From Bdellovibrionales bacterium CG12_big_fil_rev_8_21_14_0_65_38_15 (lineage in GTDB: Bacteria; Bdellovibrionota; Bacteriovoracia; Bacteriovoracales; Bacteriovoracaceae), in assembly GCA_002787775.1 (NCBI GenBank), contig PCUW01000050.1, forward strand, positions 1 through 64,000: a stretch of DNA of 64,000 nt, read 5' to 3'. Below the pieces are notes generated by a model. That model worked only from the letters and a program-made list of their open reading frames with translations. It did no database searches and was not told the origin of the DNA. Shown here piece by piece: positions 18,968 through 28,200 of this stretch (positions are counted from its first letter, which is position 1; every line of letters starts with the position of its first letter). A program made the position numbers and the translations under genes.

Positions 18968-20208
18968 AAGAAAAATCTCACCTCAAAATCAAATCGAGTA
19001 TAAGTAGGAGTGTTAGTTCCTGCAAAGATTGATTGTCCTGAAAGACTCGCTTGTAGCGGTAGCATAAACGCGCCACGATTATATAAGCCAACGGTGCTGT
19101 AGTTAACTCCAAACCTTGCAGTGTGAGTATCAACAGCAGTATTTTCAGCTAGTATTGAGTTGGCATTTTGATATTCAGATTCGTATTTTGCTTCACCCAT
19201 ATGGCTATATAAGTACTGACCTAATAAGGCCCATTGATCGTTAAAATTCCATTTCGATCCAAGCATGAAATCAACTTTATTTCCAAGCTTTTCCTTAAAA
19301 GTTCCTTTACGATCAGACAAAACAAACTGCGAGCTTTCTGGAATTCTTAACTCTTTATCTGCAGCAATTTGATAAGTGTAGCGAATAGAAGATTCAAGTT
19401 CTAAATGACCTTTAGTAACACCACCACCGATTTCTGCGAAGACGTCAGTTTGACCATCACCAAAAGCAAAGTCTTGTAAAAGATCAGGGTCATCAATTCT
19501 GCCAGTAGGAAAAGTGATACCATAGGTTGCCGCAAGTCCAGCATCCTTCCAATCTGAAAGGCGAATAAGAGTGATAAGATCTACGTCACCCAAACCTCTT
19601 GCTTGCCAAGAACCCAATGGCTTATAGCCATAGAGGTTGGTAACAACTGATTGAATAAGCCCTTCAGTTACACCTAAGTTTTGACCTGACAAAAACTCTT
19701 GAAATGTTGTTTGGAATTGATTGTTAGAGTTTGTTCCGTTTAATATTTGAAGAACCTGAGATTGTGTATCGGCTCCAGTTCTTTGCATATCCATTACAAC
19801 ATTAGCGTTATAAATAGGAACACTCATATAAGTCGTTATACGATCATTTATGCCATAACCAAAAGCGTAGCCTTGAACATTGACTTCTGCACGGCCATCA
19901 ATCTTATATGTCCCAAACGTAAAGGTGTCATAAGCTGATTGCGAAATATTTTGAAGTTCTGAAAAAATATATTCAGAGATAGAACTTGATTCTCTAAGAG
20001 CAGCGGCGTTTAGGTTAACATTAACGTCAAATCCAATTGGCTTGGAATTACTATTGAACTCTTCATCAATTGTACTGGTCATGACTTGGCGAAAAACAGC
20101 AACACGAACACCCTCTGGAAGTGTTGAATAGTAAGCACCAAAGGCGACGCCTGATATGGCAGTCAATCCTAAGGCCAGAGCTAATGATTTAAAGAAGGAT
20201 TTTTGCAT
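18964..20208 (-). CDS. predicted outer-membrane beta-barrel protein
   Basis: The 414-residue protein has a signal peptide (SLALALGLTAISGVAFGA) and a C-terminus ending in alternating aromatic residues and Phe (TRFDFEVRFFF), the outer-membrane barrel insertion signature. The middle alternates short amphipathic strands and Gly/Asn turns; GYGINDRITTYMSVPIYNAN and LAATYGITFPTGRID resemble porin-like transporter families. The ligand is unknown. No Shine-Dalgarno precedes the ATG, but a promoter lies directly against it. The stop overlaps the convergent epimerase stop by 4 bases. Confidence 0.8.
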   Translation of the reverse strand: MQKSFFKSLALALGLTAISGVAFGAYYSTLPEGVRVAVFRQVMTSTIDEEFNSNSKPIGFDVNVNLNAAALRESSSISEYIFSELQNISQSAYDTFTFGTYKIDGRAEVNVQGYAFGYGINDRITTYMSVPIYNANVVMDMQRTGADTQSQVLQILNGTNSNNQFQTTFQEFLSGQNLGVTEGLIQSVVTNLYGYKPLGSWQARGLGDVDLITLIRLSDWKDAGLAATYGITFPTGRIDDPDLLQDFAFGDGQTDVFAEIGGGVTKGHLELESSIRYTYQIAADKELRIPESSQFVLSDRKGTFKEKLGNKVDFMLGSKWNFNDQWALLGQYLYSHMGEAKYESEYQNANSILAENTAVDTHTARFGVNYSTVGLYNRGAFMLPLQASLSGQSIFAGTNTPTYTRFDFEVRFFF

Positions 20209-20214
20209 GGCGTA

Positions 20215-20243
20215 ATTGTATAGAAAACGAACGTGCTTTTAAA
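20215..20243 (-). promoter_or_regulatory. promoter abutting the outer-membrane protein gene (leaderless type)
   Basis: Read on the reverse strand: TTTAAA (20243-20238), 17 bases, TACAAT (20220-20215), then exactly six bases (TACGCC) and the ATG at 20208. Transcription would start at or next to the A of the start codon. No ribosome site is possible. Confidence 0.55.
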
Positions 20244-20321
20244 GAAATTTGTGCGCCGCATGTAAAAATGATACGACAGCCTAAGTGCCTGAAATTATAT
20301 ATGTAAAAAGGATATGGTGCA

Positions 20322-20350
20322 TTGCGACAGTAGCTATTTATCTGTATATT
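20322..20350 (+). promoter_or_regulatory. promoter abutting the lipoprotein gene at 20357 (leaderless type)
   Basis: TTGCGA (20322-20327), a 17-base spacer, TATATT (20345-20350), then six bases (CCATTC) and ATG 20357. No Shine-Dalgarno is present. This is the cleanest example of the layout in the window. Confidence 0.6.
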
Positions 20351-20356
20351 CCATTC

Positions 20357-21082
20357 ATGAATAAAATACGATTTTGGCTACAAATATCTGCCTTGTTTTG
20401 TCTCGTCGCTTGCAGCGCTAAAGAGAGCTTAATTCCTTTAGTTGAGCCGGCTCCACTTTCTGGTACTGAGCTAGAACTTGTCGTTCCTATATCTTCTATT
20501 GATATCCCAGATATCACTCAACAAGTGAATTCGGTCTCTTTAGTAGGCCCGATTTTTAGTAATATCGCCTCATCCCTGGCCGATATGACCTTACATGAAG
20601 AGGATGGCAAAGATGTTCCGGTTGATCCTGTTGTTTTTGAATTTCCCGAGCTAGAAGGTGCTAATTTGGGTGCTTTGAGAGACTTAAGCGTAAAAGCAAT
20701 TAAACTCAATGCTATGGCCAATAACGAAGAGATTTCACTACATTTCTTTAGAAAAATTGAAGTTTATCTTGAAGCAAAAGATAAAGTTTTTGGACATGAA
20801 AATGTAACAGCTGAAGAGGCGATTGCTTTTGTAAATGAAAGCAGCGACGAAAAAGTTGTTAAAGGGCAATTAATCCTATCTTTTGATAGAGATCAACACA
20901 CTTTACGTTGCTTAACACGTTGTATGGATCTTCAAGTTTATGAAGCTGATTGGAAAAACCTATTAGTGAAGGGGAGAAGATTTATCTTAAGAACTCGTGT
21001 TGTGGTTGACTCAATTCCTTCTGCAGATATGAAAATTGGTGGCAGAGTTGTCGTAAGCGGCAAAATTGATCCTGGTTTCTAG
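20357..21082 (+). CDS. predicted lipoprotein of unknown function
   Basis: The start is placed at ATG 20357 because it opens a lipoprotein signal peptide (WLQISALFCLVACSAKES, lipobox LVAC). The longer frame back to GTG 20285 would put 24 odd residues before it. The 241-residue product is about 220 after processing. It contains repeated beta-like segments and two Cys in the C-terminal half (TLRCLTRCMDL). Ser at +2 after the lipid Cys would, by E. coli rules, allow outer-membrane sorting. No family is recognised. The gene is divergent from the outer-membrane protein gene. Confidence 0.72.
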   Translation: MNKIRFWLQISALFCLVACSAKESLIPLVEPAPLSGTELELVVPISSIDIPDITQQVNSVSLVGPIFSNIASSLADMTLHEEDGKDVPVDPVVFEFPELEGANLGALRDLSVKAIKLNAMANNEEISLHFFRKIEVYLEAKDKVFGHENVTAEEAIAFVNESSDEKVVKGQLILSFDRDQHTLRCLTRCMDLQVYEADWKNLLVKGRRFILRTRVVVDSIPSADMKIGGRVVVSGKIDPGF

Positions 21083-21207
21083 TTCCATTTTTCCTTTATA
21101 AATGACAATGCAACAAGGCGAAATAGTTGCCGTTTAAAGGCTAACTAGCATCATGAATAAGAAGTCTCTAAAATAGACTTAAGTGTCTGTTAATTTTGGA
21201 GCCTCAT

Positions 21208-22695
21208 GTGACTAATCTTGTACTGATCTTGCCTCTTGCACTTCTATTAAGCTCTTGTAGCTCGATTTCACAATTTCGATCACAAGCTCAGTCTGATGTT
21301 ACAACTGATATTGAAATCGTTGATGCAAATATCAATGATTATGAAAATCAAGCTGAAAGCGAAGCTTTTGAAGTTGAAGGAACAAAAGACGTTTACGTCG
21401 ATAATAATAATATTTCAGATGATAATATTGCACTTGATTATTCGAAGAAACACTACGATTTTTGGCTTAACTACTTTACTAAAAAAGATCACGAAAGGTT
21501 CTCTCGCCATCTTCAAAACGGTCATAAATTTAAACAGCTCGTTTTTCATATCCTAAAAGAGCATGGCCTACCAACAGACTTGTTCTATGTAGGTTTAATC
21601 GAGTCTGGCTATAACACAAAAATTAAAAGCTCTGCTGGAGCAGCAGGTCCATGGCAATTCATGCCAAAAACTGCAAGACATTATGGTTTACGAGTTGATT
21701 CTCAAGTTGATGAAAGATGGAATATTTATAAATCCACTCACGCAGCCGCTAGATACTTTAGTGATCTCTATAATATTTTTGGTTCTTGGGAACTTGCGAT
21801 GGCAGCCTATAATGCTGGAGAGTACCGAATTATTCGTGCCATCAGAAAAGGCAGAACGAGAAGTTATAAAGTTTTGGTTTCAAAGAAGATGATTCCAAAA
21901 GAAACAGCTTATTATGTTCCAAAGGTCGCCGCAGCAAGACAGCTGGTTCAAAATGAAGAACGCTTTGGATTTTTTCATAACTCTAAAGACTCAGTTTATG
22001 GATCAGCTGCATTGGTCGAGGTTAATGAATCCTTTTCTTTAAAAACGCTTTCTAAACTTTCATCTGTTCCTATTTCAACGTTAAAAGAGATGAATCCCGA
22101 TATTAAAGGTGATCATATTAGAGTTAGGGGAGCGTATGGTTTGCTCGTACCTAAGAGTCAAGCGCAGAAGATTTCTTCAGTTGATTTACCAACAATCAGA
22201 GCTCCAAGAGCAATTGCGAGTAGTAGCTCAAAGCATAAAGTTCGTCGCGGTGAAAATCTAAGTGTTATTGCTAGAAAGTATGGAATAAGTCTTTCTACCT
22301 TGAAAAAAATTAATAATTTAAGAAGCTCAAGAATCTATATCGGTCAACGCTTAACTCTTCCTGGTTCAAGTGCCCAAGCAGTATCAACAGCACAACAGAC
22401 AAAAACACATAGAGTTTCTCGAGGTGAAAATCTATCTGTTATTGCTAAAAAATATGGTGTGAGCATCATAGATATCAGAAAAGCAAATAAGATGAGAGGA
22501 TCAAGAATTTTTCCAGGCCAGAGATTGGATATTCCTGGTTCAAGTATCGTCACTTATCGCGTGAGAAGTGGAGACAATCTAAGCAAGATAGCACAACGTT
22601 TTAACGTATCAGTTGACGAAATTCGCAGAAATAATGGTCTATCTAATAATATTATTTATGCAAATCAAAAATTAAATATTCCAACTGAAGGATGA
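21208..22695 (+). CDS. mltD: MltD-like membrane-bound lytic transglycosylase with three LysM domains
   Basis: The enzyme cleaves the MurNAc-GlcNAc bond of peptidoglycan. GTG 21208 is chosen as start because GGAG (21198-21201) sits 6 bases before it; a TTG at 21196 overlaps that site. The 495-residue lipoprotein has lipobox LSSC (Cys17). Its SLT family 1 domain has the catalytic Glu in GLIESGYNTKIKSSAGAAG, then PWQFMPKTARHYGL and MAAYNAGEYRI. Three C-terminal LysM repeats follow (about residues 344-390, 408-452, 455-499), each starting RRGENLS, SRGENLS or RSGDNLS. E. coli MltD usually has two LysM repeats. Confidence 0.94.
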   Translation: MTNLVLILPLALLLSSCSSISQFRSQAQSDVTTDIEIVDANINDYENQAESEAFEVEGTKDVYVDNNNISDDNIALDYSKKHYDFWLNYFTKKDHERFSRHLQNGHKFKQLVFHILKEHGLPTDLFYVGLIESGYNTKIKSSAGAAGPWQFMPKTARHYGLRVDSQVDERWNIYKSTHAAARYFSDLYNIFGSWELAMAAYNAGEYRIIRAIRKGRTRSYKVLVSKKMIPKETAYYVPKVAAARQLVQNEERFGFFHNSKDSVYGSAALVEVNESFSLKTLSKLSSVPISTLKEMNPDIKGDHIRVRGAYGLLVPKSQAQKISSVDLPTIRAPRAIASSSSKHKVRRGENLSVIARKYGISLSTLKKINNLRSSRIYIGQRLTLPGSSAQAVSTAQQTKTHRVSRGENLSVIAKKYGVSIIDIRKANKMRGSRIFPGQRLDIPGSSIVTYRVRSGDNLSKIAQRFNVSVDEIRRNNGLSNNIIYANQKLNIPTEG

Positions 22696-22707
22696 GGTGA
22701 TGACGTG

Positions 22708-22736
22708 ATAATATCTTCGCTGTAAGATATTATTTT
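22708..22736 (+). terminator. hairpin between mltD and the glycosyltransferase gene
   Basis: A perfect 10-base inverted repeat ATAATATCTT (22708-22717) / AAGATATTAT (22724-22733) with a 6-base loop and TTT after it. It is AT-rich, so it is a weak terminator or leader hairpin; the next gene's GGAGAG starts at 22738. Confidence 0.45.
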
Positions 22737-22747
22737 CGGAGAGTGTC

Positions 22748-23869
22748 TTGAAAATTGGATTTGATGCAAAACGAGTTTTTCATAATTTCAGAGGACTTGG
22801 AAATTATGGCCGTAATCTATTAGAGGGATTAGGTAAAATCTATCCTGAGCATGAATACCATCTTTATAGCCCAACTATTACCGATCCCAGAGCTCTTGAT
22901 TGGTCAAAAAAACATTCTCAGTTCATCACACATGAACCAAATGGTCTTTCGAAGTCGATGCAGTCCATATGGCGTTCCTTTTTATTAACTAACGAATTAA
23001 AAACAAGCGGTCTTGATATTTATCATGGTCTTTCACATGAATTACCAAAAGGAATAGAGAAACTAGATATAAAAAAGATTGTGACTATTCATGATCTCAT
23101 CTATTTAAAATTCCCTGAATATTTTCCTTGGATTGATAGAAAGGTTTATGACAATAAATTCCGACACGCTTGTAATGTGGCTGACATTGTTGTCGCTATT
23201 TGCGAGCAAACAAAGTCTGATATTCTTGAACATTACAACATAAGCCCTGATAAAGTTGTCGTTAAATATCAAAGCTGTCATCATCGGTTCTATAAAAAGC
23301 TTGAAGAGAAGCGCTTAGATGAAGTACGTACCATTTATGATTTGCCTAAAAACTATATTTTATTTGTCGGCGCCATTGAGCAAAGAAAAAATGTTCTTGG
23401 ACTCGTTAGAGCCTTGGCCCATGCGAAGACAGATATGCCCCTAGTTATCGTGGGAGATGGTAATACAAAAAATAAAAAAGAACTTATAAATACTATCGAC
23501 GCTCTAAAGTTAACATCTAGAGTTCTGATTAGATCGAATATATTGTCGATAGACTTACCAGCCGTTTATCAATCTGCCGCTCTTTTTGCTTTTCCTTCTT
23601 TTTATGAAGGTTTTGGGATTCCCATCATTGAAGCTCAGTTTAGTGAAATTCCTGTGATTACTTCACAAGGATCATGTTTTCCTGAAACGGCCGGACCAGG
23701 GGCAATCTATATTAATCCTCATCATCACGAGGACCTCGCTGATGCTATAGATAAAGTTTTCGATGATGAGAGTTTGAGAAGAAATTTGATTCATGAAGGT
23801 CGAAAACACGTTGAGAAGTTTCATCGATCCAATACAACTAAAGAATTGATGAAACTTTATATAGATTAG
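22748..23869 (+). CDS. glycosyltransferase family 4 (GT-B) enzyme
   Basis: The 373-residue cytoplasmic protein begins MKIGFDAKRVFHNFRGLGNYGRNL from a TTG codon (22748) preceded by GGAGAG. The GT4 donor-binding half shows ILFVGAIEQRKNVLGLVRAL and the EX7E-type motif FPSFYEGFGIPIIEAQ. A C-terminal GRKHVEKFHRSNTTKELMKLY helix is family-typical. Such enzymes add sugars from nucleotide donors to LPS, capsule or other glycans; the acceptor is unknown. No other glycan genes are adjacent. Confidence 0.88.
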   Translation: MKIGFDAKRVFHNFRGLGNYGRNLLEGLGKIYPEHEYHLYSPTITDPRALDWSKKHSQFITHEPNGLSKSMQSIWRSFLLTNELKTSGLDIYHGLSHELPKGIEKLDIKKIVTIHDLIYLKFPEYFPWIDRKVYDNKFRHACNVADIVVAICEQTKSDILEHYNISPDKVVVKYQSCHHRFYKKLEEKRLDEVRTIYDLPKNYILFVGAIEQRKNVLGLVRALAHAKTDMPLVIVGDGNTKNKKELINTIDALKLTSRVLIRSNILSIDLPAVYQSAALFAFPSFYEGFGIPIIEAQFSEIPVITSQGSCFPETAGPGAIYINPHHHEDLADAIDKVFDDESLRRNLIHEGRKHVEKFHRSNTTKELMKLYID

Positions 23870-23890
23870 CGCTAATTGACTTAGCGCTAA
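23866..23890. terminator. paired palindromes between convergent genes
   Basis: The self-complementary decamer TTAGCGCTAA occurs at 23866-23875 and again at 23881-23890, so the two copies can pair as a 10-base stem. The first includes the stop codon of the glycosyltransferase. It may act as a bidirectional terminator, although no long T-run follows on either strand. Confidence 0.4.
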
Positions 23891-23898
23891 ATCAAATC

Positions 23899-24279
23899 TT
23901 AGCTTTTACCCATAATTCCGTCGACAGAGTATTTTCCAGCGCCTGTAAAAAACAGGGTTAGAAAAGAAACCATGAACATCATACCAAGTTCTTTTTTAGC
24001 CCATGGGTCAGATCCATGAACGATGCCTATGGCAACAATCATTGTGATAACGAGTGGAACAATGGCCCATCTTGTTTTTAAACCAATAATAACTGCAACA
24101 GAACAAAACACTTCAGCGAATACGGTTAAGGCCAAACTAATATTTGGTCCAACTCCAATGGGATCAGCAAAGCCTGGTGCTATCGTTGAAAAATTGATCA
24201 ATTTTCCCCAGCCATGAGAAAAAAGCATGATGAGTCCAGTAGAAACTCTTAAAATTAATAATCCAACATTTGAATTCAT
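23899..24279 (-). CDS. DoxX family membrane protein
   Basis: The 126-residue protein has four hydrophobic segments. DoxX hallmarks are the N-terminal LLILRVSTGLIMLFSHGWGKLINF, the conserved AEVFCSVAVIIGLKTRWA, and the final FFTGAGKYSVDGIMG. Members are small integral membrane proteins linked to redox stress or quinone chemistry in some bacteria; the activity is unproven. It starts 13 bases after the stop of the M48 protease gene and is probably cotranscribed with it. Confidence 0.88.
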   Translation of the reverse strand: MNSNVGLLILRVSTGLIMLFSHGWGKLINFSTIAPGFADPIGVGPNISLALTVFAEVFCSVAVIIGLKTRWAIVPLVITMIVAIGIVHGSDPWAKKELGMMFMVSFLTLFFTGAGKYSVDGIMGKS

Positions 24280-24292
24280 CTTGATCCCTTTG

Positions 24293-25276
24293 TTAACTTA
24301 GTCTTTGTTTAATTCTATTAAAATCAGCAGAATTAATATCACCTTGATTTGAAACTTGTGAGGCTAATTCTTTCATTTGATTCACTCGTTGTATACTAGG
24401 TGGGTGAGTACTCATAGCATCAGTAAATGTTGCACTAAACTTATCCTGTTTCTTTGAATACTGCTGCTCCATTGCCAGAAGTTTTTCGTAGAATTTTCCA
24501 ACGTAGAGTGGGTGATAGCCAGCAGCGACTGATGTTCTAAAACCAATTCTATCGGCTTCCATCTCGTCTTCTCTAGAATGTGCCATGAACGCAAACTTTT
24601 GAATCAGAAGCCCTCCTGCTGCACCTGCCGCTGCTCCATAAAGAGCAACACGCTTTAGGCATTCTTTATCTTCTTTTTTACAAATAGCTTTGGCCAAGCC
24701 AATACCGGCGGCACCACCAAGTAGAGCGCCACCCAGTCCTAATAAGATACTCTTGGTCTTCTCACTTTTTTCTTTTTGAATTCTTTCGGCCGTATGCCTT
24801 GCTTTGACGTGACCAATTTCATGTCCGATCACTCCGGCAAGTTCAGCTTCATTTTCGGCCATCAAAAGAAGAGGCTTAGTGACATAGATCGCGCCTGCAG
24901 GAAGAGCGAAAGCATTAACCATTTTTGCATCGACGAGGGTAAAACGATATTCGTAAGGCTTGCCACCGATATTATTCGCCCTAACAATTTTATCACCAAG
25001 TTCTTTGATATAAGTCTGTGAGAATTGATCGCGAAGTGGAGGATACTCTTTCTCCATTTGTGGGCCATACTCATCGGCCATCTTTCTTTCTTCTTGTGGA
25101 GTCAGGGCTGCTTGTTGACCGCTATTATCACCCTCCCTCATTCGAGTTTTTTGAACACTTGAACATGCCGCCAATAAGACAGGCAAAGAGGATAAGAAAG
25201 CTCTTCGACCAATTGCCGTAGATGTAAGTGAGCTTAATTCATTATTGAGAAGTTTTAGAGAGTCGTTTTTATTCAT
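24293..25276 (-). CDS. M48 family metalloprotease, Tat-type lipoprotein
   Basis: The 327-residue protein has a zinc site HEIGHVKARH (His152, Glu153, His156) and a downstream ligand region REDEMEADRIGF. N-terminal QEERKMADEYGPQME and AFALPAGAIYVT match the periplasmic Ste24/BepA-like M48 group. The signal is unusual: TAIGRRAFLSSLPVLLAACSS combines a twin-arginine RRxFL motif with a lipobox (Cys38). It probably acts in envelope quality control. A Gly/Ala-rich hydrophobic stretch (~172-215) may insert in the membrane. It lies upstream of doxX in the same operon. Confidence 0.87.
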   Translation of the reverse strand: MNKNDSLKLLNNELSSLTSTAIGRRAFLSSLPVLLAACSSVQKTRMREGDNSGQQAALTPQEERKMADEYGPQMEKEYPPLRDQFSQTYIKELGDKIVRANNIGGKPYEYRFTLVDAKMVNAFALPAGAIYVTKPLLLMAENEAELAGVIGHEIGHVKARHTAERIQKEKSEKTKSILLGLGGALLGGAAGIGLAKAICKKEDKECLKRVALYGAAAGAAGGLLIQKFAFMAHSREDEMEADRIGFRTSVAAGYHPLYVGKFYEKLLAMEQQYSKKQDKFSATFTDAMSTHPPSIQRVNQMKELASQVSNQGDINSADFNRIKQRLS

Positions 25277-25344
25277 GGAGCTAAGTTTAAAGGAGAATTT
25301 CTAGCTTCGCCATGACGCGAGGTTTACCGTGTATATTAGTCAGG

Positions 25345-25369
25345 AAAAAGCCCTCCGTGAAGGAGGGCT
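25345..25369 (-). terminator. rho-independent terminator of the 700-residue secreted protein gene
   Basis: Stem AGCCCTCC (25349-25356) / GGAGGGCT (25362-25369) with loop GTGAA. On the reverse strand it is followed by a T-run. It lies 12 bases past the stop at 25381. Confidence 0.88.
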
Positions 25370-25380
25370 AATAAAAGCTG

Positions 25381-27483
25381 TTAGTTATTAATGATCTCTT
25401 CAACGATCTTGGTGTAATGCTTACGTTTTGGAGCAATTCCAAGGAAAGACTTAAACTTGTCTTTTGCCTTCATTAGAATATTACCAAGTCTAGCATAATG
25501 ACCTTTGGCTTCTTGCGTTTGTTCACGCTTAACTTTTGTATCACGAATCTTTCCAACAACTGTTGAACTCGCTTCTTTCTTGTACATATTTTTTCCACCG
25601 CGACCACTATTTCTAGTTGTTTCGATATCGTTGATTGAAGCGACATACTCTAAAACTTTTTGTGTTTGTGTTCCGGCACCAATTCCTGCTGGGACGACAC
25701 CTTTTGAGTTTGCAAGCAGGTCGAAGTATTCAATTGAATCAGCCGTTGTGTTATTCGATTGAAGTCTAATATTTCTGGCTTCAATTTGCTGATCACCAAG
25801 TTTAAGTTCAAGGTTTCCAGAAATATTTGAAGTGATTAAGGCATAAGGATCAAGTCCTTGAACGTCGATCACTAGTTTTTGAACTTGACCCGGCTCAAGA
25901 GTCGTTCCAGTTGCTTCAAATGTTTTTCCGTTAATCGTAACAGTTGCTTTAACCGCTCTTGGAGTTGTAACTGTTGCAACGTTTTCAGCAGTAACATTGA
26001 TCAAAGCAGAACCACGAAGTGCGTTTAGGCTCGCAGATTGAGCTGTCATTTGAACAAGAAACGATACATTTGTTCCGATACTATCAGTCATTCCGTTTAC
26101 GTTAAGAATGATATTAGCTCTTGCTCTGTTACCTAAGCGAGGATCAACAGTTGCAATTAAACCTGTAGTAAAGACTCCTGACTTAAGCGCTGCAATTGAC
26201 TTCGTTTCAGTTGATCCATTGACGATATCACCTTGAGCTTGAATTCTTAGATCGCTTCCTTTTCCACCAGCATTAACAACTTTAAACTTCATCTTAAGCT
26301 TTTCGCCGGGCTGAATAATACCATCACTATCTTCACCAATAAGTTCAATCAACTCGATTGAAAGCTTTGAGTTATTGCTATAGTCAGCAAAAGTTGCTTG
26401 AAAGCTGTCAGCAAAACTTCTGTGAAACTGATCTTTATAAGAATTGATTGAACGAACTCTGAACTCTTGGTCAAAGGCATCTTGAAGACCACGTGCGCGA
26501 GCAACTTCAGCACCAACTTCAAGGCCAATATCTTCACCGTGCCAAAAACCTAAGTCTAGACCTTCATTAAAGTTTCTTGAGAAACTATAACGAGCTTGGT
26601 GCATGTAGGCTTTTGTAAAGATCGATTGAAACAAGTCTTGAAAGTTTGTAATCAATGATCCATCAGCATTAGTTGGTGCACCTTGATTTAAACGATCGTA
26701 ACGAGTGTAGGCATCAATACGACGATTAAGCCATAAACGCATAATTTCATCTGGTGTATCATAGCGGTTAAATACTGGACGATAGACTCCATCGTTACTG
26801 TACATATCGACGACACGTCTTCTTACTGGTGGTGCGTCTCTATAAGTTCGATCAAAGTCTCTATAAACAATCAATTGTCCATTATAACGATCTCTTCTAA
26901 TAACATCTTGAACCGTTGGAACTTTTCCAACAAAGCGCTCAAATGCATTTCTTTCACCTTCATAAAAAGACTGAGGAACTTGGAAGCGATCGTTTGGTGC
27001 AGAACCAGAATCTACTGCACTATTAAAACGGCTTCGTACTTCCTGGGCTGCAAGTGGAGTTGCATCTTTTTCAGCTTTATCAATTCCCATTTCATCGGCA
27101 ACAGATAATTTATGCTCATAAAATCTAAGCTCACTTGCTCCACGTCTCATTTCACCAATATTGGAAATATTCTTATCGATTCCTTGATTTAAACCCCAAG
27201 CATACCCACGGTGATATCCTTCAATTCTTCCTTCTTGGCCGGCGAAAACATCGGCCATACGTCTAGCTTCAGCAAATGCAAACTGACAAACCTTTAAGTG
27301 GGTTGGTTGATTATTTCTTTCGAAAGCCTCACAATTTGAAAATCTCGCTGGAGGAGAATTTTGAAAATCGTAATCAACGCGTGGGCCATTATAGCGACGG
27401 CCTGATTGTGCGTGGACTTGATCTACGCCAAAAGTTCCTGCGATCAATAATGCCGCAAATGATAGGTAAGTGAGTTGCTTCAT
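25381..27483 (-). CDS. large secreted protein with a CARDB-like domain, function unknown
   Basis: The 700-residue protein starts with a signal peptide (LSFAALLIAGTFGVDQVHAQS) after AGGAG. Residues ~25-370 are helical and rich in Arg, Tyr and Phe, with Gly-spaced helices such as GYHRGYAWGLNQG and LGFWHGEDIGLEVG. Residues ~375-470 resemble a CARDB/Ig-like beta domain: IELIELIGEDSDGIIQPGEKLKMKFKVVNAG. A second beta region (~480-600) follows, then a Lys-rich helical tail. It is probably a periplasmic or surface structural protein. No family is recognised; it has its own terminator. Confidence 0.72.
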   Translation of the reverse strand: MKQLTYLSFAALLIAGTFGVDQVHAQSGRRYNGPRVDYDFQNSPPARFSNCEAFERNNQPTHLKVCQFAFAEARRMADVFAGQEGRIEGYHRGYAWGLNQGIDKNISNIGEMRRGASELRFYEHKLSVADEMGIDKAEKDATPLAAQEVRSRFNSAVDSGSAPNDRFQVPQSFYEGERNAFERFVGKVPTVQDVIRRDRYNGQLIVYRDFDRTYRDAPPVRRRVVDMYSNDGVYRPVFNRYDTPDEIMRLWLNRRIDAYTRYDRLNQGAPTNADGSLITNFQDLFQSIFTKAYMHQARYSFSRNFNEGLDLGFWHGEDIGLEVGAEVARARGLQDAFDQEFRVRSINSYKDQFHRSFADSFQATFADYSNNSKLSIELIELIGEDSDGIIQPGEKLKMKFKVVNAGGKGSDLRIQAQGDIVNGSTETKSIAALKSGVFTTGLIATVDPRLGNRARANIILNVNGMTDSIGTNVSFLVQMTAQSASLNALRGSALINVTAENVATVTTPRAVKATVTINGKTFEATGTTLEPGQVQKLVIDVQGLDPYALITSNISGNLELKLGDQQIEARNIRLQSNNTTADSIEYFDLLANSKGVVPAGIGAGTQTQKVLEYVASINDIETTRNSGRGGKNMYKKEASSTVVGKIRDTKVKREQTQEAKGHYARLGNILMKAKDKFKSFLGIAPKRKHYTKIVEEIINN

Positions 27484-27570
27484 ATAGTCTCCTGAAAGTG
27501 GACGAGTTCTAAATCTAAATAATTTGGTAGTAGACTATAGGATGGCGATGATTTTGACGAGCTGCGTTGT

Positions 27571-27601
27571 AAAAATAACAGGGGGTAAAGAAACCCCCTG
27601 T
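27571..27601 (-). terminator. rho-independent terminator of the yceI-like gene
   Basis: Stem ACAGGGGGT (27578-27586) / ACCCCCTGT (27593-27601), loop AAAGAA. On the reverse strand it runs into TATTTTT. It lies 24 bases after the yceI-like stop. Confidence 0.9.
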
Positions 27602-27624
27602 ATTCATAAAATCAGATACTTATA

Positions 27625-28200
27625 TTACTTGTTGGCTACTAAATTCAGTTTAACTGTGAACTTATCATTGATCATTTTGTCGCCAAGAGACTTAGGATCG
27701 AAGAATTTACCTGAGCCATACTTAATATCGTAAGTTGTTCTATCGATAGAAATATCTCCGTTAACTGTAACTTTATCGCCTTCAGTCTTAACTGAAACTT
27801 CAAAAGTTTGTGGAGCGCTCTTGCCTTTGATTGTTAAAGGACCAGTCACTTTAAACTTGTTGCCAGAAACTTTTTTAGCTGAGTCGATTTTGAAAGTCGC
27901 TGTTGGATGCTTTTCAGCACTGAAAAAATCATCACTCTTAAGGTGTCCAACTAGCTTATCGGCCCATTCACCTTGAAGATCTGTCGTCGTAATAGATGAT
28001 AGATCAATTTGGATTTCTCCGCCCTTTAGGACGCCTTCATTAAGTTCGATCTTGCCTTCTTTGAGTGAAACTTCACCCATGTGGGCTCCACTGATTTTCT
28101 TGCCTTCCCATTCAAGCTTGCTTGCCTTGGCATTGAAAGAGTAGTCTGCTGCTTGAGCGCTAAGACCTAGAGAGAGAATTGCTAGTGTTAAAAATTTCAT
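27625..28200 (-). CDS. yceI: YceI family periplasmic lipid-binding protein
   Basis: The 191-residue protein has a signal peptide ending AQAADYSF and a lipocalin-like YceI barrel. Visible features are YSFNAKASKLEWEGKKISGAHMGEV at the start, LKSDDFFSAEKHPTATFKIDSA in the middle, and GPLTIKGKSAPQTFEVSVK towards the end. Members bind polyisoprenoids or other hydrophobic ligands; some are induced by base stress. GGAGG precedes the ATG. It is a single-gene unit with its own terminator. Confidence 0.92.
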   Translation of the reverse strand: MKFLTLAILSLGLSAQAADYSFNAKASKLEWEGKKISGAHMGEVSLKEGKIELNEGVLKGGEIQIDLSSITTTDLQGEWADKLVGHLKSDDFFSAEKHPTATFKIDSAKKVSGNKFKVTGPLTIKGKSAPQTFEVSVKTEGDKVTVNGDISIDRTTYDIKYGSGKFFDPKSLGDKMINDKFTVKLNLVANK

